The position numbers and the translations under genes were made by a program. The notes under the pieces are model-generated. The model ran no database searches, was not told where the DNA came from, and saw only the letters and a program-made list of their open reading frames with translations. Shown piece by piece: positions 35,175-55,146 of a stretch of 64,000 nt of DNA. Origin of the DNA: Capitella teleta (taxonomy: Eukaryota; Annelida; Polychaeta; Capitellidae). The DNA lies in assembly GCA_000328365.1 (NCBI GenBank), contig KB310082.1:147669-211668 (forward strand), in the 5' to 3' direction. Position 1 is the first letter of the stretch; every line of letters starts with the position of its first letter.

Positions 35175-35594
35175 NNNNNNNNNNNNNNNNNNNNNNNNNN
35201 NNNNNNNNNNNNNNNNNNNNNNNNNNNNNNNNNNNNNNNNNNNNNNNNNNNNNNNNNNNNNNNNNNNNNNNNNNNNNNNNNNNNNNNNNNNNNNNNNNNN
35301 NNNNNNNNNNNNNNNNNNNNNNNNNNNNNNNNNNNNNNNNNNNNNNNNNNNNNNNNNNNNNNNNNNNNNNNNNNNNNNNNNNNNNNNNNNNNNNNNNNNN
35401 NNNNNNNNNNNNNNNNNNNNNNNNNNNNNNNNNNNNNNNNNNNNNNNNNNNNNNNNNNNNNNNNNNNNNNNNNNNNNNNNNNNNNNNNNNNNNNNNNNNN
35501 NNNNNNNNNNNNNNNNNNNNNNNNNNNNNNNNNNNNNNNNNNNNNNNNNNNNNNNNNNNNNNNNNNNNNNNNNNNNNNNNNNNNNNNNNNNNNN
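35175..35594. other. Assembly gap 1
   Basis: 420 N residues. Any open frame spanning it is an artefact. Confidence 1.
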
Positions 35595-38136
35595 AATGTC
35601 CGTTTCGGTACAGCTGTGTTTCGTTTTGAGTTAGCCCAATCTTGGAACAATAGTAACATCCTCTAACTGCCGTCATTGACTGTTGAATACAATCCGGGTT
35701 TGTTTTGGCAACAAGTCACGATAAGAGCATAATTTCTCGAATGATTGAGTGGCGCTAAATTGAATGATGTCTGGTTGAATAAGAACAAATTAGGTGGTGT
35801 CAATATCGCATCATTCATTCGGTTATTCGCTCTACGTGTACGTGCATGCACTAACATACATGTATATCGCTATTGACGCAAGTGCGCATAAAAAAAAAAA
35901 ACGAAAAAAAAAAAAACGAAAAAAAAAAAAACAAAAAAAAAAACCCCACACACAATGTAGATAATTTTTTCCTTCAAGGATACATACGTGTCGATAAATA
36001 TAGGGCATGTCGATGTAGATTCTGTGATACAGGGTGGGCCAAAAGTTAGCCTATTCGTCAGTGGCGATCTCAGATCTGTATATGAGAATATTCAGACGGC
36101 ATTCTGTCTAGCCAAAAGTAGTCCATCTATTTCATTTTAAAGATCTCAGTGCTTTTTAATTGCATTGGGCGGGAAGGGGGGGGGTGAATGACATAATTAT
36201 TATTATGAGCATATTATAAAGCCAATCCACAGAATTTATATTAATTATTATTTTCAATGACACTGTATGATATATACAGACTGTACAGACACGTTCAATA
36301 GACTGCTTTTATGAATACATAATTATGTAGAAGGAGGAGTATTATATTCCTTGATCAGAAATAAGATGAAAATGTGACTCGTCTTGATTGAAAATTACAT
36401 CCTGCCAACATGTACATTTTATTTTGCAGGGTGATAGAAAATCACCAATTAAAATTTAATGATACATTATTCTAATTTTATATGTAAAAAAAAAAAAGAA
36501 AAAAAAAGAAGACAGGTTTTGACTGAGAACTGCAGAAAAGCATGTGCTGCGTATAGTACTTAAAGTTTCAAAAAATATTAAAAGGTAGAATAAATTATAT
36601 CTATCTCTGACCAAAAAGACTAGAATAGCCCGACTGAATTATAACCTAACTGAACATGTGCGCGAACGTGGACTGTGTGCCCTATGGTGCGTGCGCCCAT
36701 GCTACGCGTTGGCATGCACCGGTTGGATTCGTCTCCTGTCATATTTCCTAAGGACGAAGCAATTACATTTACGAGAATCAATGTTCCATAACAATTAGGT
36801 TATATATAGAATGATAAAAATAAATTGATGCCCTCAATGATGTGGAGTAATACAGATGGAGCATCGAATAGGAATTCAGCTCTAAAAATATGCTAGCTGA
36901 GATTGGCTTCTGACGGTAGTCTCTGAGAAGTTCTGGTGTGTTACGGCTCTTGCTTAATGGTAATCATAACGTTCACCGTTGTTAGGCAGCCAACATGAAT
37001 TACTTGTAGTTCTCTGTAGAAACCATTACATTTCACAAAACGAGTACTAATCAGAAGGATATTAAAATTTTTAGATAAGAACATATTATTTTAATTTTAA
37101 GATGATCAGATCAGTGTTTTTTCTGTATTTTGGTTGAGAGAAAGAGAGACAGAGAGAGATTGTTTTGCAAATGAGAGCCATGAGATTTATTTGATGATGG
37201 GATCAGATAAAATTATGAAATGAGAAAAACAAATTGAAGACAGTAGGACAAAAATTAATTAAAGAAGAAAAAATTAATAATGGAATGCATAAAAAAAGGC
37301 CATTGAGTGTAATTAATGTTGAACTTTCTGCCAAGACGTTTTGCACTTTTCAATTCATTTAAAAGAAATGTAAGTGGCATCAGAATGATAAGGAGATCTA
37401 CATGATCAATTTTTAAAATTTAAAGATAAATTTACCTAAAAGGGTAGATTCCTGAATTGAAGAGTATAGGCCCTGACGGAATAATCAGGTGCTATAATTA
37501 TTAATAATAATATTATTCTAATTATTTCCGCATTTCCGCAGTCTTCTCAGATGTCCAGATACAGAAATCTGAGAAGGGTAAAAAAAATCTTCCTTAGTCT
37601 GCACACAAATTGAACATGGGAGATTTCTAAAGTAACACATCAAATAATATTATAAACATAATTTTCCAAATGTATGGGTTGAAAAGGAGAGACATTCTAC
37701 ACAAGCCAAAAGATAAAGGAAACAAATTTAAAATGCATGCATTTTAATAGCCAAATCCAATTAAGTTGTTACACATGAAATAAATTATAAAGAAGAAAAC
37801 TGTTATATATAACCAGTAAAAGTAAAAGGAGAAAAATTGTATCAAGCGGAATTGGTAGAAATTTAAATAAATGATTATTTATGAGCTATTAAATGGCAAA
37901 TCACAAATGCATTGAGGCAATATCTTAGTTTTAGGATCAGTAATTGATTATGATTAAAATTGAAAGGCACTAAAAATGATATACTTCTTTCAAATTGAAC
38001 AGTAAACTCTCAAGCAAATTGTGAATATGTTAAAAAATAAAAATGGAGAAGTAATAGAATTTGATTTTTGGAGATGAACCCAGACATGATGGCTCACTGC
38101 TAACTTGAACAGTAAAAGCAAATTTCTAAATTATGT
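35595..38136. other. AT-rich spacer
   Basis: Contains an A-rich low-complexity tract at 35889-35943, MITE-end fragments at 36030-36175, and long AT-rich sequence. No exon supported. Confidence 0.45.
36030..36175. mobile_element. Fragments of the CAGRGTGGGCC MITE family
   Basis: CAGGGTGGGCCAAAAGTTAG at about 36031 matches the terminus of the MITE at 28780. A second internal match, CCAAAAGTAGTCCATCTATT then AAGATCTCAGTGCTTTTTAA, starts at about 36113 and follows the same order as the first 60 bp of that MITE. No right end found. Confidence 0.5.
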
Positions 38137-38139
38137 TCT

Positions 38140-38706
38140 CCTCAGCAATAATTCTGTCAACTTGATCGGATCTCTGAAAATAAAATTTCAAATGAATGTC
38201 AATCAAATGTATATTTCATTCTTATTGGGGTGGGGATTTAACCTGTGAAAATAGAACCGCTATAGTCAGGAGAAAAATAAACCTAAACACAAATAAAGGT
38301 TCTTTAAATTATTACCCATAATGTTAGGTAGTGTATATTTATTTTTTAATTGGGTTCATGAGAAATTCGGTTTTGGCACAGTTTTTCAAGGAATTTAAAT
38401 GTTAACTGAATATATGAAAATTTTAATAAGAAACCAGTGCTGGTGTATTATCAGATAAAGAGCTTACGTGTTCTCAATTTGGGAATCAATCCTCCAAGTT
38501 CTGGACACCAAACATCACTGTGAATAGAGAGTTCGACGCTGAAACCGCTCAACCATGCAAAGGTGCCAGTAAGATCTAGAATGATGACACTTTGAAAACA
38601 CAGAATGAATATAATAATTAGCACAATCAACTCACCTAGTCTAATAATTCCACACATCTTGTGTGAACGATACATGTTAGGTAGATTTGCAGAGCTCTTC
38701 ATGTTA
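38140..38706 (-). CDS. Possible small spliced gene of unknown function
   Basis: Three pieces with good splice signals on the minus strand: 38701-38639 (acceptor TTATTTGCAG, start codon just inside, donor GTGAGT), about 38582-38469 (acceptor TCATTCTAG, donor GTAAGC), and about 38179-38137 (acceptor TTTTCAGAG). Joined, they read MKSSANLPNMYRSHKMCGII, then LTGTFAWLSGFSVELSIHSD, VWCPELGGLIPKLRT and a short basic end, about 70 residues. No homology recognised. It may equally be a non-coding spliced RNA or chance. Confidence 0.3.
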
Positions 38707-38759
38707 ACTGCAAATAAGGTCATTAATGCAATTAAGTCAAATAAGAGATAAGTAAATAA

Positions 38760-40692
38760 TTTTAAATAAACTTTGGAAATACCTGTATATTTGTTTGTAC
38801 TGGCATGTGAAGAAAGAAAGTTCCATTGCTCCTCCTGAAGCAGTACATCTATTATACCTTAATCGTTAATAATAATAGACAATACATACACGCAGCCAAC
38901 AAACTGAAATGAATTACATATATATGATATAGGTATTATGATAACGGTAAAATAATAAGTATTATAATAAGGTGTATAAATAATTATGCTAGGACTTGAA
39001 ATGTATTCAAATGTGTACTATGGTATACATGTACATTTAATATATAATTAAATAAATATCCATCTGCATACTATTGATATAGCACGTACCTGGATAATAC
39101 TGAGGATCCTTCACTCTTCAAACACTTCACACTGTAGTTGCAGGTATAGGGCCTAGGTATAGCTGTCACAGTGATGTGCAGGCACTGATGCTTGAGAAGC
39201 TATATATTATTATGTGAATGATCATTTATAAATTTACCGATGGAAGGTTGTTGAAGAATTGTGGTGATATTCGTTTGAACAACTGTCAACGACACATTTA
39301 CGTGTCATGATCTCTCAATCGGGAAAATCTTCAAACGTCGAATGATCAACAGAACCAGACGCCGGAAGTGTTCGATGGAAAAGTGCGTTATGATATCACA
39401 ATCAGAACACACACATTTTACGCGCGCAATACGGTAATGCGTAAACCAATCAGAAATGCGGGATAGGTAGTCTACCATAGACCTACTCCAACTCTGTAAA
39501 AGTACAGTGCCACTTCCTTTTGCTTGCTACTTCCGGTAGTCTCAGCGCCGTTGACATACACTGGCCAATAGGAATAGTCCATCTATAGAGTCCATATCAT
39601 TGGATGCCCTTGTATACCACCACTGGCTTCGCTTCTATGTGGTTCACATATTTTACCTGGTTATAGACCCCCAAGGTGACACGTAAGCCCTCAGCGAGCT
39701 ACGATCATAAGCGTTGCATCAACCTTGAAAGGAGCAACCGTTTAGGCGATGTCAATGCCATCTTCAACCAACTAGGTACATGTACTACATTAATTTCGAT
39801 CCTGACAAGATGCCCGTCCAGGTATCGAATCCCTGACCCTCTGCACGTTAAAGGAACGCACTAACACTGCTCTATCGCGGCCCCCGATTGTGTAGGCCCT
39901 AACCATAACCCTTACGTTGCGTTGTATCCAGGTGGTAAATAAGATTGCAGTGGCGTATTCTGAAGATTTCGAGGGGATGTCTGAAGCTCATATTCAATAC
40001 AAATTAATTGATCTATCTGCAGGATACACATTTACAATAAAGATAAAAGGGAACAACAAGAATAACCCAATAAATTTACCTGATCAATGATCTTGAAAAT
40101 ACTGATTCTGTTTAACACTTAATTTTTTTTTTCCTGATTCATTTATGCTTGATCAAATTTCATTTTGAGCCAGTGGGGTTATGTACAGGTGGCACATCTT
40201 TTCGCAGAACTGACATGGGCTTTCATATCCTTGTAATGTTGTCGAGGCTTTTCGGTTCGCACGAAATGAGCAAATTCACAATATAGCGATGTCTATTTTA
40301 GAAATAATATTTCTCCCCATCCTTGTGCGCTGTGCCCACCCAAGCTTCCCGTTCCCTGCACTATTATGGTACTGTATTTCCCACAACAATCAATTATTTG
40401 TTAAAATAAATAAACTTATGTTTACATATAATTATATGTTAAAAATATTAATATTAACATTAATATTATTATCATTATTACCATTATTGTTATCGTTATT
40501 ATGAGGGTCTTTTATTTATTTTAGGGGGTGGCCATCGCCTCTATGACTTATATAGCGACAGTATGCCACTGTAAGATTATAGATGTAGTCTCATAATGGT
40601 GTTTTTCTTCTGCCAATTTGAATTTATTATAATGTATTATATTTCATTGCACATGTGCGTGCCAATCAGAAGGGAAGTTGTGTCTTGCCAAT
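38760..40692. other. Spacer containing a tRNA-related repeat
   Basis: AT-rich to 39400, then GC-richer sequence with the SINE-like block below and a T/A-rich stretch (40430-40500). No exon supported before 40693. Confidence 0.4.
39670..39890 (-). mobile_element. tRNA-derived SINE, third type
   Basis: On the minus strand the head (about 39885-39810) reads CGATAGAGCAGTGTTAGTGC (A box region) and GGGATTCGATACC (B box). The body differs from the other SINEs in the window and the ends were not resolved. Confidence 0.5.
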
Positions 40693-42059
40693 ATGGACGA
40701 CATAAAAGATCTGCTGGATGTCCAAAAGTCCGTCCTCATCAAAGATACTGAATTGGAAAAAGACGCCATCAAAAAAATTCTAACCGACAGCTGCGTCAAT
40801 GTGGACAAAATTATCAAGCATGGTGAAACAGCTTTTGTGCAATTTAAAACACAAACAGGTTAGCCGATGCCATCATTTTTAGTCCTGGCGGAATACATTG
40901 TCACCATTACAGATGCCATAAGAATAGTAGAAAAGATGCCCCAACATTTGAAAATCTGTCTCTTGGACCAAGGCACTGAGAAGAAATCACAGGTAAATAT
41001 AATTGTGGTGTGTAAATGATTATTATACAACTATACATATTTCTCAATCACTGTTCGGTAACTTTAATTTCTTGATATTCTGCCTACATTAAGGGACGTT
41101 TACACAAAAGTTCTATTGTTTTAGATGACTACAGCAGACGCATATGTGCAAACAGACTCATCAAGAAGCGACGATACCATGGGTTTCCAGAACCTACACG
41201 TGAGCCAAAGCCAAGAGGAACAATTTGTGACTGCACCACTGGATAATGGATATCAGGTAAGCTCCAAACGCTCTAACATTCTTGTCACTTCTGTCATGAC
41301 CAGGCTCACAGCAGTCCACGGAAGAGCGCGACCACACCCACTTCTCAAACATATTCAGATGACTTTTGGAAGTACATATTGAAATGCAGAGGTCTCCTTT
41401 TGAAGAACTTGGAGGAAGCAAATGGCGTGAAGTTTCAAGCAGCTAATGAATCACCTGATGTAGTCCGGGTCACGACATTGACAACCAACGGTTCCGGGTC
41501 TTCGTTGGATGCATTACAAGCAATTGATGAACTATATCGTCAAATGAAACCGCAGTTGACGAAGGAAGAGCTCCAGATTCCCCCTTGGACTAAGGGATCA
41601 TCGTCATTGCAACAGTACGCGAACGAGATTCGTGGAATGTATTTTAATTTATTGGTGAATTTGTCTCGCGATGTAATTCAGTTATATGGTTTCAAGAAAA
41701 CTGTAGCACTGGCCCGTCAAGACCTTCGCGTCCTTTTGGACAATCACCAACATACCCCGAACGATCATTGGAAAACAAGCGGGTTTCCACAGACCAAGAA
41801 TAACTTCCACCCACCCCAAAATTTTACCTTTTCTGAACACAAGAAGATGGCATCTGGGTATGATAAATCTCATGGTGTAGCACCTTATGAGGCACCTGCT
41901 AATAAGGATCCGCCGAGACGCGTGCAACACAATGACCTCTCAGTTGAGCCCATCCCAGTGAATTCCAACCATGATGGTTCCAAACAAAAGCGTGGGGGAA
42001 GGAAGGGTCATGCCCCCAAAAAGAGTAAAAAGAAAAGGAACAAGAACAAGAAGTATTAA
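40693..42059 (+). CDS. RRM/KH-like protein with lysine-rich tail, 4 exons
   Basis: Family not recognised. Exons 40693-40858, 40913-40992, 41125-41256 and 41304-42059 join in frame to 377 residues. The first 82 residues have a beta-alpha-beta-like pattern (VNVDKIIKHGETAFVQFKTQ, DAIRIVEKM) compatible with an RRM. A low-complexity Ser/Thr linker follows. Residues about 140-220 (LLLKNLEEANGVKFQAANES, VVRVTTL, LDALQAIDELYRQM) look KH-like. The last 30 residues are very basic (KQKRGGRKG, KKSKKKRNKNKKY), typical of nucleic-acid-binding or nucleolar proteins. The start is the first ATG in the exon. AATAAA at 42238. It converges on the ABCC gene. Confidence 0.7.
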
Positions 42060-42402
42060 ATTCGCATAATAATACACACCTATATCATTTCTTATCCCAT
42101 GAATTTGTTCTCCCTCACAGAAGTCTAAACTTTGAACAATGTATAAAATTAATACACATGCTTATGAAACTACAATATTGTATTGCTCATTGCTGGACAG
42201 TAGTATAATAATTCATCTTTCTTTTATCTGTATTGGAAATAAATTTCCTCGAATATTTTATTGAGTTCCGAGTACTTATAACTTGATTACGGATGATCAG
42301 AAATTCAAATCCCATAATTATCACATGTGCTAAAATGTAGCATGCACCAAAACCAGGTAATTCCAATATTATATCGCTGCATAGAACGTGCATTTCTTGC
42401 AA

Positions 42403-49917
<7,515 letters not shown>

Positions 49918-49965
49918 TGCTGAACTAAACAACTGGATTTGTTGTCTCAAAATCTGAGTAGACAG

Positions 49966-49974
49966 CTTTTTATA
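49966..49974 (-). promoter_or_regulatory. TATA box of the ABCC gene
   Basis: TATAAAAAG on the minus strand, about 50 bp before the ATG at 49917, leaving room for a very short 5' UTR. Confidence 0.5.
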
Positions 49975-52544
49975 CCTTAGTCAAAGAAAAAAAGTCAACG
50001 TTCGATGGTAAGTGCAGAAAAAGTGCAACGGGGTCATGCGATGCATGGTCAGTTTAATCATCACTAATAAAAGTCACGTGTTTATAAAGCGGGAAAGTAC
50101 TTGGCGGTTGGAGTATTTAAGACTTTAAATGCATGGGCGTTAATGAAAACAGAGTTCAACTTATGCATAGCAGCAAATTGTATCAGTTGGATTCCAAAGT
50201 TTATTTATAATTTTGTAATGAGTATTTAAAAGCGTTTTTAAAAGGTGTTACAAGGCTTTCTCTTCGGAAGTGCACACTAATCCCAATTGAATGAATGAAT
50301 GAATGTTTATTTCAGGGCAGAATATTACAGCAGAATATGCATCATAGCTTAAGGATTTTTTTTTCTTGACGAGCTTGCAAGATGCCCTTAACATATTTTA
50401 ACAGTATTAAATGATCTCCAATTGGATTCAACTACGTGTTTTCGCTATTGCTCTGAAGAAAAGATGTATGGCTGCTTTGTTAGTATCATAAGTTAAATTA
50501 ATAAAATACACATTTCTTCCCTAGATTTCCGTCTGAACACAAACAGCTCGGACTAGCGTTGCAGCAATTAATTACGGCACATGCATGCTAAATATTTTGT
50601 GTGAAAGTCCAAATCATACCTCAGTGAGCAAAATACCACGGCAAAGCATTGATTACATTATAATTAATATTACTACATAGTACATGCATCAGATTAGCAT
50701 GCAATGCAAGATTGCTTACATATACAAATAAAGTTTTACACCATTGGCTCTAATGAACATGCAGAGGGGAGTTCAAATACTAACAGTAATGCGAAGACCC
50801 TCTGTAGTAAGTAACTTCTGTGGTTTATTTATTCTTACGAAAGGATTTGTGGATATTTTCTAAATAATAATACAGAATATAAAAGAAAAGGTTTGATTTG
50901 AAGTTGCAGATTTGGTGATAGTGCCATTGTGTACGCCTGTTTGTTTGTTTGAAGCCTCTGCTTCTCTGAGCTGAAATAAAATATGCTGTTAATACTAGTT
51001 GAAGGGGTCGCAAAAACCGATCCGGTTTTGGATTTTCTGCAGAGCTATTTTAATACACCTATCACCAAGGTGGCAAGGTCATACTTTTCACTGGTCCCCT
51101 TGGTGCAACCGAATAGAACCGGTACCCATCTGACCGGGGAACCAGTGAAGGTTCTATTTTTACTATGGAAAATGTAGCCGCGAACATCGTGGAATGTTAG
51201 CATCCGTGACGCTTGAATCGGAATTTCGCGCCTTTCGTGCAATCAGGCCGTGTCGCACAAAAGTTGAAAACAGATAATTTGTAGTTTTGTGCCACTCACA
51301 AGGAAGTTAGTAGGACTCGACACACCAGAAATTCTGACCTACAAAAGGTCACACTTGCATGAACTTATTAATGATTCAACTTACTGAACTTGCTTTGAAT
51401 CTATAAATATATTTTTCTAGCTCTCGATTGACCCATAAAAGAAAAATATTATCATTTGAGTTGTGTAAGTTGCATCGTGAGCAATTAGCATTTGCATAAT
51501 GCATTCAACAAGTGGATTAACATAAGTACCACGTGGCAGTTACTTTTTTATTTTAGCCTTTTATGTGGTTAACAACAATATATCTTTGATTTTCAGACCC
51601 TCAAGGTAAAAGTTATGACCTCATCAATATGTGTGATCACAAGAGTTGGATCGAGTTAAACTCAAGAAGATTTCTTAGAAAAAACATGTCCTATAGTTCC
51701 TTTAATTTATGTAATTTATGTAAATGTACCAGGGACATAATCAGGCCTCGTTTGCAACGATGCATGTACAAGTACCCATAACAACATTCAAACAGCAATT
51801 ATGATCACACGTCATTTGAATGACTATTATCTAAATGACAATAATGAACATAATGTATATAATGAGCACGAGAACTGGAAACTCCAAGTAATACAATTAA
51901 AACCGTCACAACTCACCCTCTTCGTGCAGTCAAAAATAAACATAAAAACACCTATTTTCAAAGTACCCTGCATCGTGTATGGATGCTAACTGTTGACTAA
52001 CTGATTTGTGTGCACAGACACAAATCGGTAATTATCTTGTAACTTCAACTAACTTGCTCTCTACATGGTTTTTCTGTGGTGTGGGGGAAGTGGGTGGCAA
52101 CCATGTGGTATGCAACAACGCTTAGTTCCCGAAGGGCAGTGAATATTATAGCGTGGCTCAATTCTCTACAGTAACAGTTGATCTGATTTTTTCTTCTTTT
52201 TGGCGTTGTTTCTTTGATTTTAAAGACTCCTGTGCGTTTATTTCACTCTTTTTTCCCTTCCTCTTCTATTACCATCAATCAATTATTTTTCCCAAAAATC
52301 GTGATTTATTGCTACCATTTTTAGTTACACCCCCAATAAATGTTTTATAATATTTAGGTAATGTCAAAGTAATGCCTAAGTTGGTTGGTGGATGAGAACT
52401 GAATTTTATTGATAGATCTCTGACTTTATAAAGCGAAAAGGTGAGACATTCATGAGTGATATTTACAAGAGTGACATTTACAAGTCGAGCCAATCAATAC
52501 TCTGACAGGTAATATATTTATCAAATGATAATATATATCAAATG

Positions 52545-52579
<35 letters not shown>

Positions 52580-52667
52580 TTTGTTTTTTTTTATACATTT
52601 TTATAGAGGTCTAGCTGGCTAGCACGCCAATGATCCTTCTGGGAACTTAGCGCCAGTGCCAAATAAA
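49975..52667. other. Gene-poor spacer up to gap 2
   Basis: Includes a LINE-like tail at 50284-50335, a (TA)n run at 52540-52575 and a LINE-tail-like block at 52610-52667. No exon supported. Confidence 0.4.
50284..50335 (-). mobile_element. LINE 3' tail with (ATTC)n
   Basis: On the minus strand CTGCCCTGAAATAAACATTC is followed by more ATTC units, a layout seen at 3' ends of CR1/L2-like LINEs. Too short to assign. Confidence 0.35.
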
Positions 52668-53593
52668 NNNNNNNNNNNNNNNNNNNNNNNNNNNNNNNNN
52701 NNNNNNNNNNNNNNNNNNNNNNNNNNNNNNNNNNNNNNNNNNNNNNNNNNNNNNNNNNNNNNNNNNNNNNNNNNNNNNNNNNNNNNNNNNNNNNNNNNNN
52801 NNNNNNNNNNNNNNNNNNNNNNNNNNNNNNNNNNNNNNNNNNNNNNNNNNNNNNNNNNNNNNNNNNNNNNNNNNNNNNNNNNNNNNNNNNNNNNNNNNNN
52901 NNNNNNNNNNNNNNNNNNNNNNNNNNNNNNNNNNNNNNNNNNNNNNNNNNNNNNNNNNNNNNNNNNNNNNNNNNNNNNNNNNNNNNNNNNNNNNNNNNNN
53001 NNNNNNNNNNNNNNNNNNNNNNNNNNNNNNNNNNNNNNNNNNNNNNNNNNNNNNNNNNNNNNNNNNNNNNNNNNNNNNNNNNNNNNNNNNNNNNNNNNNN
53101 NNNNNNNNNNNNNNNNNNNNNNNNNNNNNNNNNNNNNNNNNNNNNNNNNNNNNNNNNNNNNNNNNNNNNNNNNNNNNNNNNNNNNNNNNNNNNNNNNNNN
53201 NNNNNNNNNNNNNNNNNNNNNNNNNNNNNNNNNNNNNNNNNNNNNNNNNNNNNNNNNNNNNNNNNNNNNNNNNNNNNNNNNNNNNNNNNNNNNNNNNNNN
53301 NNNNNNNNNNNNNNNNNNNNNNNNNNNNNNNNNNNNNNNNNNNNNNNNNNNNNNNNNNNNNNNNNNNNNNNNNNNNNNNNNNNNNNNNNNNNNNNNNNNN
53401 NNNNNNNNNNNNNNNNNNNNNNNNNNNNNNNNNNNNNNNNNNNNNNNNNNNNNNNNNNNNNNNNNNNNNNNNNNNNNNNNNNNNNNNNNNNNNNNNNNNN
53501 NNNNNNNNNNNNNNNNNNNNNNNNNNNNNNNNNNNNNNNNNNNNNNNNNNNNNNNNNNNNNNNNNNNNNNNNNNNNNNNNNNNNNNNNNNNNN
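52668..53593. other. Assembly gap 2
   Basis: 926 N residues. Confidence 1.
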
Positions 53594-53649
53594 TTTATTG
53601 AAGGAAATCTATTCCCGAAAATAGCATGCGTTTCAGAATAAAGTTCCGG

Positions 53650-53835
53650 TCAGATCCGGTGTCTGTCTCCTGCCTCGCGGGCAAGCGTCCGTTGGTAGGT
53701 CGGCAAAGCTTTTCGGGCTAGCTGGACTGCAGCACCGTCACTGAGTTTTCTATCAGGATGTAACAACGTATAAGGATCTTGAGTTAGGTCTTTAATAGGA
53801 GTGGTGAAGAGACAGATCCGTGACTGACCAAACAT
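53650..53835 (-). CDS. Small open frame of 61 residues, unknown
   Basis: Begins GCGCGCCATGTTTGGTC, a reasonable start context, and reads MFGQSRICLFTTPIKDLTQD, PYTLLHPDRKLSDGAA, VQLARKALPTYQRTLARE. An AATAAA lies about 55 bases after the stop (53599-53594), at the edge of the gap. The peptide has an amphipathic basic C-terminal half. No family recognised; it may be a real single-exon gene or the last exon of one. Confidence 0.3.
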   Translation of the reverse strand: MFGQSRICLFTTPIKDLTQDPYTLLHPDRKLSDGAAVQLARKALPTYQRTLAREAGDRHRI

Positions 53836-53839
53836 GGCG

Positions 53840-55113
53840 CGCTATCAACAATTAAACTATATTCGACAGGCACGTTATTGAAGTCAATTACAAGGGCAAA
53901 CATTCATTAATTTCAGTACTAGGATATTAATTAGTATTTATAATTGACAATGATGGTGAATGATGGTAAAGAAGTTAAGAAATAAAACCATCCCACCAGT
54001 ATGCGAGCAACGACAGGCAATTACGATGGACAGAAGTGAACTGTTATCGAAAATACTAGCGATTACTGACAACTGCCAATGTGGATAAACTACATGGTTC
54101 AAAGTACATATCGTTGTTACAAAAAGTTCAATGTTCCGCTGTGTGATTTTTGCCACCAAGATCTCTCTATGCACGCATTTCTTTCAACCTACAGGAAACT
54201 TTGAATTGAATTGCGAGACCAGAAAAACCAAAACACGAAAGAAACCTCTACAACAACAACTCTGATTCGTGCAAATGATTCGATCTGAGTCCTTTTCCTC
54301 GGGGTCTGCCCAATGTTCTCGCTTGGCGTCTCGTGCTTAAAGAAACAACAAGATTTTGAGGGCTAAATTCGCAAGTGCAGAATCGACGTCTCTGTGCGGC
54401 AGTAGATTTCGGGGAAAGGTGTCAGTTTAGCATGACACACATTGTCCCCATGGAATAGGAAACTCTCCCTTGAAAATTCCAGGAAAAGGGATCTTTCGGT
54501 AGAAGGCGCCATGTGGTGTGCGGTCTTCTGAGAATACAGGGCCAGATGCTTGTCTCGCGAGTAATGCTTATCCTCAAGTACAATTTTTCGCTTTGTATAT
54601 ATGTTTGATGGATGGGGGGTTATGAACCAAATATCGAATATTCTAACTCGACAATTTGCTTATCCTGAGAGGTTAGTGTGAAACCTCGAAGCTTCGAACT
54701 TCATGTTACTGTTCTGAACGAGATACAATAAAATTAACGGAATGCGTGGTGATGAAGTAGATTCATCTATTGCAACAACTTACATAATTATTAGTCGACA
54801 CCCGAACTCGTGGTCGGTAAAGGTTAATTTAAATTGTGTGTTTCACAAAAGAAGATATTTGCATATACTGTAATTCTGCTTACAAACGTCTGAAACGTTT
54901 AGAGGTTTTCTCCAACGCTCACACGCAGGTAGCCTAAAATTATGTTTCCCTTTGATGTTGTGCACAGCAAAAAGCGCCATTGTTCATAAAATTTTGTGTA
55001 CTTTTTTATACTCCTGGAACTCTTTTCCTCAGAGTACAGTGAGTTTTTACCTTCTTATAATAATAATATATACATAGATTATGCGATACAAAGATCTGAG
55101 TTTGCATTGTGAA

Positions 55114-55146
<33 letters not shown>

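Noticed and set aside
35071-35676. Long open frames spanning gap 1
   Set aside because: They exist only because N codons are not read as stops.
52656-53624. 322-residue open frame across gap 2
   Set aside because: Almost entirely N; artefact.
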